The notes below the pieces were generated by a model, which saw only the letters and a program-made list of their open reading frames with translations, was not told the origin of the DNA and searched no databases. Made by a program: the position numbers and the translations under genes. From Clostridiaceae bacterium (lineage in GTDB: Bacteria > Bacillota > Clostridia > DSM-8532), in NCBI GenBank assembly GCA_012719545.1, contig JAAYAD010000034.1, positions 1 through 64,000 on the forward strand: a DNA stretch of 64,000 nucleotides, given 5' to 3'. This document shows, piece after piece, positions 62,168 through 64,000 of the stretch. Position 1 is the stretch's first letter; each line of letters starts with the position of its first letter.

Positions 62168-62860
62168 TTACATCGAAACTTTGGTAACGCCATCTATGTC
62201 TTTTATGGTGGCAGCTAAAACAGCATAATCAATGTTTGCATCCTTAATTTCTATGTTGCATGTAATTTTTTGCCTGCCGTTTGTCGGGTTTTCTGAAATC
62301 TCTATATTCTTGATCCTCAGGCCTTCCTCTTTCAGCAGATTTTGAAGCTGTTCCAATGCATCTTTCTCCGACTCTATCTCTATGTATTTGCTTCTGATTC
62401 TCTGGGAGAGCTTGTTGCTGAAGGACTTAAGATATATCAGAACAGCCCATATGAACAGTGTAGCAAGGATGGCTCCGGAATAAAAACCAACTCCGCAGGC
62501 AAGACCTACACATGCAATTGCCCAGACACTTGCCGCTGTTGTAAGGCCTCTTACCGAAACCCCGTGGCGCAAAATGGCACCGGCTCCTAAAAAGCCTATT
62601 CCGCTTACAACCTGGGCGCCGATTCGTGTAGGATCAATATCCACGCTGCCTCCATAAGCAGTGTGGGCAAACTGAGGTATAAGCATTGCAAGACAGGATC
62701 CCAGGCTCACCAGTATGTGAGTTCTGAAGCCTGCCGGTGTATGCCTGGTATACTCTCTTTCAAAGCCTACAATACCTCCCAGCACACAGGCGGCCAGAAG
62801 TCTGCACAGTATCATGCCTATATAATTGAAATCAAATTGGAACACATTCCAGTCCATCAA
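62168..62860 (-). CDS. MgtC/SapB family membrane protein
   Basis: The 230-residue protein has five membrane helices in the first 145 residues with the MgtC signature GGIVGFEREYTRHTPAGFRTH and GIGFLGAGAI, then a cytoplasmic ACT-like domain (about 155-230). MgtC proteins affect magnesium homeostasis or ATP synthase in some pathogens. Function here is not known. Confidence 0.9.
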   Translation of the reverse strand: MMDWNVFQFDFNYIGMILCRLLAACVLGGIVGFEREYTRHTPAGFRTHILVSLGSCLAMLIPQFAHTAYGGSVDIDPTRIGAQVVSGIGFLGAGAILRHGVSVRGLTTAASVWAIACVGLACGVGFYSGAILATLFIWAVLIYLKSFSNKLSQRIRSKYIEIESEKDALEQLQNLLKEEGLRIKNIEISENPTNGRQKITCNIEIKDANIDYAVLAATIKDIDGVTKVSM

Positions 62861-62885
62861 AACACCACCCTATTTTCGCATATAG

Positions 62886-63455
62886 TCACAGCTTTAAAAG
62901 CCTGAGACTATAATTGCGAGTCTCAACGGTTTTTCCATGAAGCAGAAATCCTTTGTTTAAAACATATCTTATAGTGCTTTCGGCACACAATACTACACAC
63001 CTGTCAAGGTCTTCAAAGGCAGCCTGGCGCATCATTTCTATGCCTTCAAAGTTTCTTAAGGGTTCTATATAATCGGCAACATATATAATTTTTTCAAGGA
63101 CACTCATGCCGGCCCTGCCTGTTGTATGCCACCTTATTGCATCCAGCACCTCTCTGTCCTCTACGCCATATTCGGTTCTGGCAAAATGTGCGCCTATTAT
63201 ACCGTGCAAAAGTCCTGTCTGAATAAGTTCTATTTCATCTGGACAATACCCGATGCTTTTTACAAAATTAACTGCTTCTTCTCCTTTCATGCCTTTAGCG
63301 CAATCATGGAGAATTCCGGCAAGCCTTGCCTTATTTTCATCCGCATTGTAGCGCCTTGCAAGCTCTGCCGAAACATTCATTACATTTACAGAATGAAGGT
63401 ATCTCTCTTCCTTAAGCTGACCTTTTAGTCTACTCATGATGTTTTCTATATTCAC
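62886..63455 (-). CDS. yqeK: Bis(5'-nucleosyl)-tetraphosphatase YqeK (HD family)
   Basis: HD-domain hydrolase that splits Ap4A symmetrically. The 189-residue protein has RYLHSVNVM, LHDCAKGM (HD pair) and a late DYIEPLRNF segment with metal-binding residues. It follows nadD as in Bacillus (nadD-yqeK). GTG 63455 is chosen since GAGGAG lies 7 bases upstream; the TTG at 63470 overlaps that site. Confidence 0.92.
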   Translation of the reverse strand: MNIENIMSRLKGQLKEERYLHSVNVMNVSAELARRYNADENKARLAGILHDCAKGMKGEEAVNFVKSIGYCPDEIELIQTGLLHGIIGAHFARTEYGVEDREVLDAIRWHTTGRAGMSVLEKIIYVADYIEPLRNFEGIEMMRQAAFEDLDRCVVLCAESTIRYVLNKGFLLHGKTVETRNYSLRLLKL

Positions 63456-63473
63456 GGCAAAACTCCTCAATTC

Positions 63474-64000
63474 CTAACGATACAATCCATTTTCATATAT
63501 ATAGGCCTCAACCTTGGGCGGTGTCATATACCTGATAGAAAGGCCCTTTTTAACCCTGTTTCTTATTTCTGTGGACGAAAAATTCATTGGCGCATGGGCA
63601 GACATTAAAATATCCGCATCCATCTCCACCCTGAACTTGGCAATTGTATCGTTAAGCAAGCTAAAATCTGTATCCGGCCTTGCTGCAACAATAATTGTGG
63701 CAAGCCTGAATATTTCCTGGTACTTATACCATGACGAAAGCTGAACCAGAGAATCGGCTCCTATAATCAGAAATAATTTTTTTCCCTTTGGCAGGGATGA
63801 TCTCAGCTCCTTTAAAGTATCAACAGTATAGGAAGCGCCCTGACGTCTCATTTCCATGTCACTTGCCTCAAAGTACGGATTGTCCTCTATTGCCAGCCGG
63901 ACCATATTAAGCCTGTGCTCTGCATCAACTATGCTAATATTAGTTTTATGGGGTGGTATTCTGGCCGGCATAAAAATTATTTTTTCAAGATTGAATTCTT
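63474..64000 (-). CDS. nadD: Nicotinate-nucleotide adenylyltransferase (5' end outside the window)
   Basis: The visible 175 C-terminal residues begin upstream of IIFMPARIPPHK and contain ASYTVDTL, FLIIGADSL and the C-terminal STEIRNRVKKGLSIRYMTPPKVEAYI (as SSTEIRNRV and PPKVEAYI). These are the ATP-site and product-binding parts of NadD, which forms deamido-NAD. The N-terminal GGTFDPIH-type motif lies outside the window at the right edge. The frame is open to the edge. Confidence 0.93.
   Translation of the reverse strand, partial: EFNLEKIIFMPARIPPHKTNISIVDAEHRLNMVRLAIEDNPYFEASDMEMRRQGASYTVDTLKELRSSLPKGKKLFLIIGADSLVQLSSWYKYQEIFRLATIIVAARPDTDFSLLNDTIAKFRVEMDADILMSAHAPMNFSSTEIRNRVKKGLSIRYMTPPKVEAYIYENGLYR

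Noticed and set aside
1-64000. CRISPR arrays, prophage or complete insertion sequences
   Set aside because: I saw no regularly spaced repeats, phage structural genes or transposase; the only candidate mobile remnants are the inverted repeats reported above.

Overview
This window comes from the chromosome of a spore-forming, Gram-positive anaerobe of class Clostridia. By eye it is moderately AT-rich and has strong GGAGG ribosome-binding sites. The lineage call rests on gene content. There is a 2-oxoacid:ferredoxin oxidoreductase operon and a clostridial 2[4Fe-4S] ferredoxin. Sporulation-linked families are present (PdaB-type deacetylase, RicT/YaaT, a YteA-like zinc finger). An SLH-domain surface protein and Pro/Thr/Ser linkers recall cellulolytic clostridia of the Acetivibrio/Ruminiclostridium kind. 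The genus is inference. Every protein gene except queT, and both tRNAs, lies on the minus strand, so transcription runs from high to low coordinates.

Right to left in the direction of transcription. 64000-57076 is housekeeping: nadD (cut by the window edge), yqeK, an MgtC-family protein, lepB, then a block matching the Bacillus yaaO-tmk-yaaR-holB-yaaT-trmN6 neighbourhood. A small ferredoxin sits where Bacillus has yabA. 55932-51772 holds a fumarase beta-type subunit, an unassigned P-loop protein and the four-gene ferredoxin oxidoreductase operon. queT (51092-51598, plus strand) has its own promoter and a long structured leader. 50836-44034 carries an HD protein, RNase R, a nitroreductase, a frameshifted SLH protein, a tRNA-Glu/tRNA-Thr operon, a ferritin-like protein and a TraR/DksA-type protein. 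43853-31957 holds glyoxalase, uridine kinase, a chemoreceptor, a YgjP-like protease, an acyl-CoA ligase with a GNAT protein, comM-dprA, a PdaB-like deacetylase and a tandem-OB SSB-like protein with a P-loop partner. 31766-17121 contains priA-def-fmt-nagZ, queH, a large AMIN-amidase, rph-rdgB-yfcE, a cysteine desulfurase-thiI pair, a DUF2225 protein and an AIR-synthase-like protein that overlaps pilD.

The most distinctive region is a type IV pilus locus (17121-2783): pilD, a PilP-like protein, a secretin N-domain protein without a secretin barrel, pilT, pilC, a sigma-70-family gene, pilM, pilN, pilO, pilB, then three minor-pilin-type genes and a major pilin with its own promoter and terminator. 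topA follows at the left edge. The locus looks like a complete pilus machine with a diderm-like alignment complex but no outer-membrane channel. It also has an embedded sigma factor and two unusual pilin fusions, one to a predicted beta-propeller and one to a CFIATA-box membrane tail.

queH and queT together suggest salvage of queuosine precursors, and both have structured leaders. DprA and ComM beside a pilus locus is compatible with DNA uptake, but no comEA or comEC is visible here.
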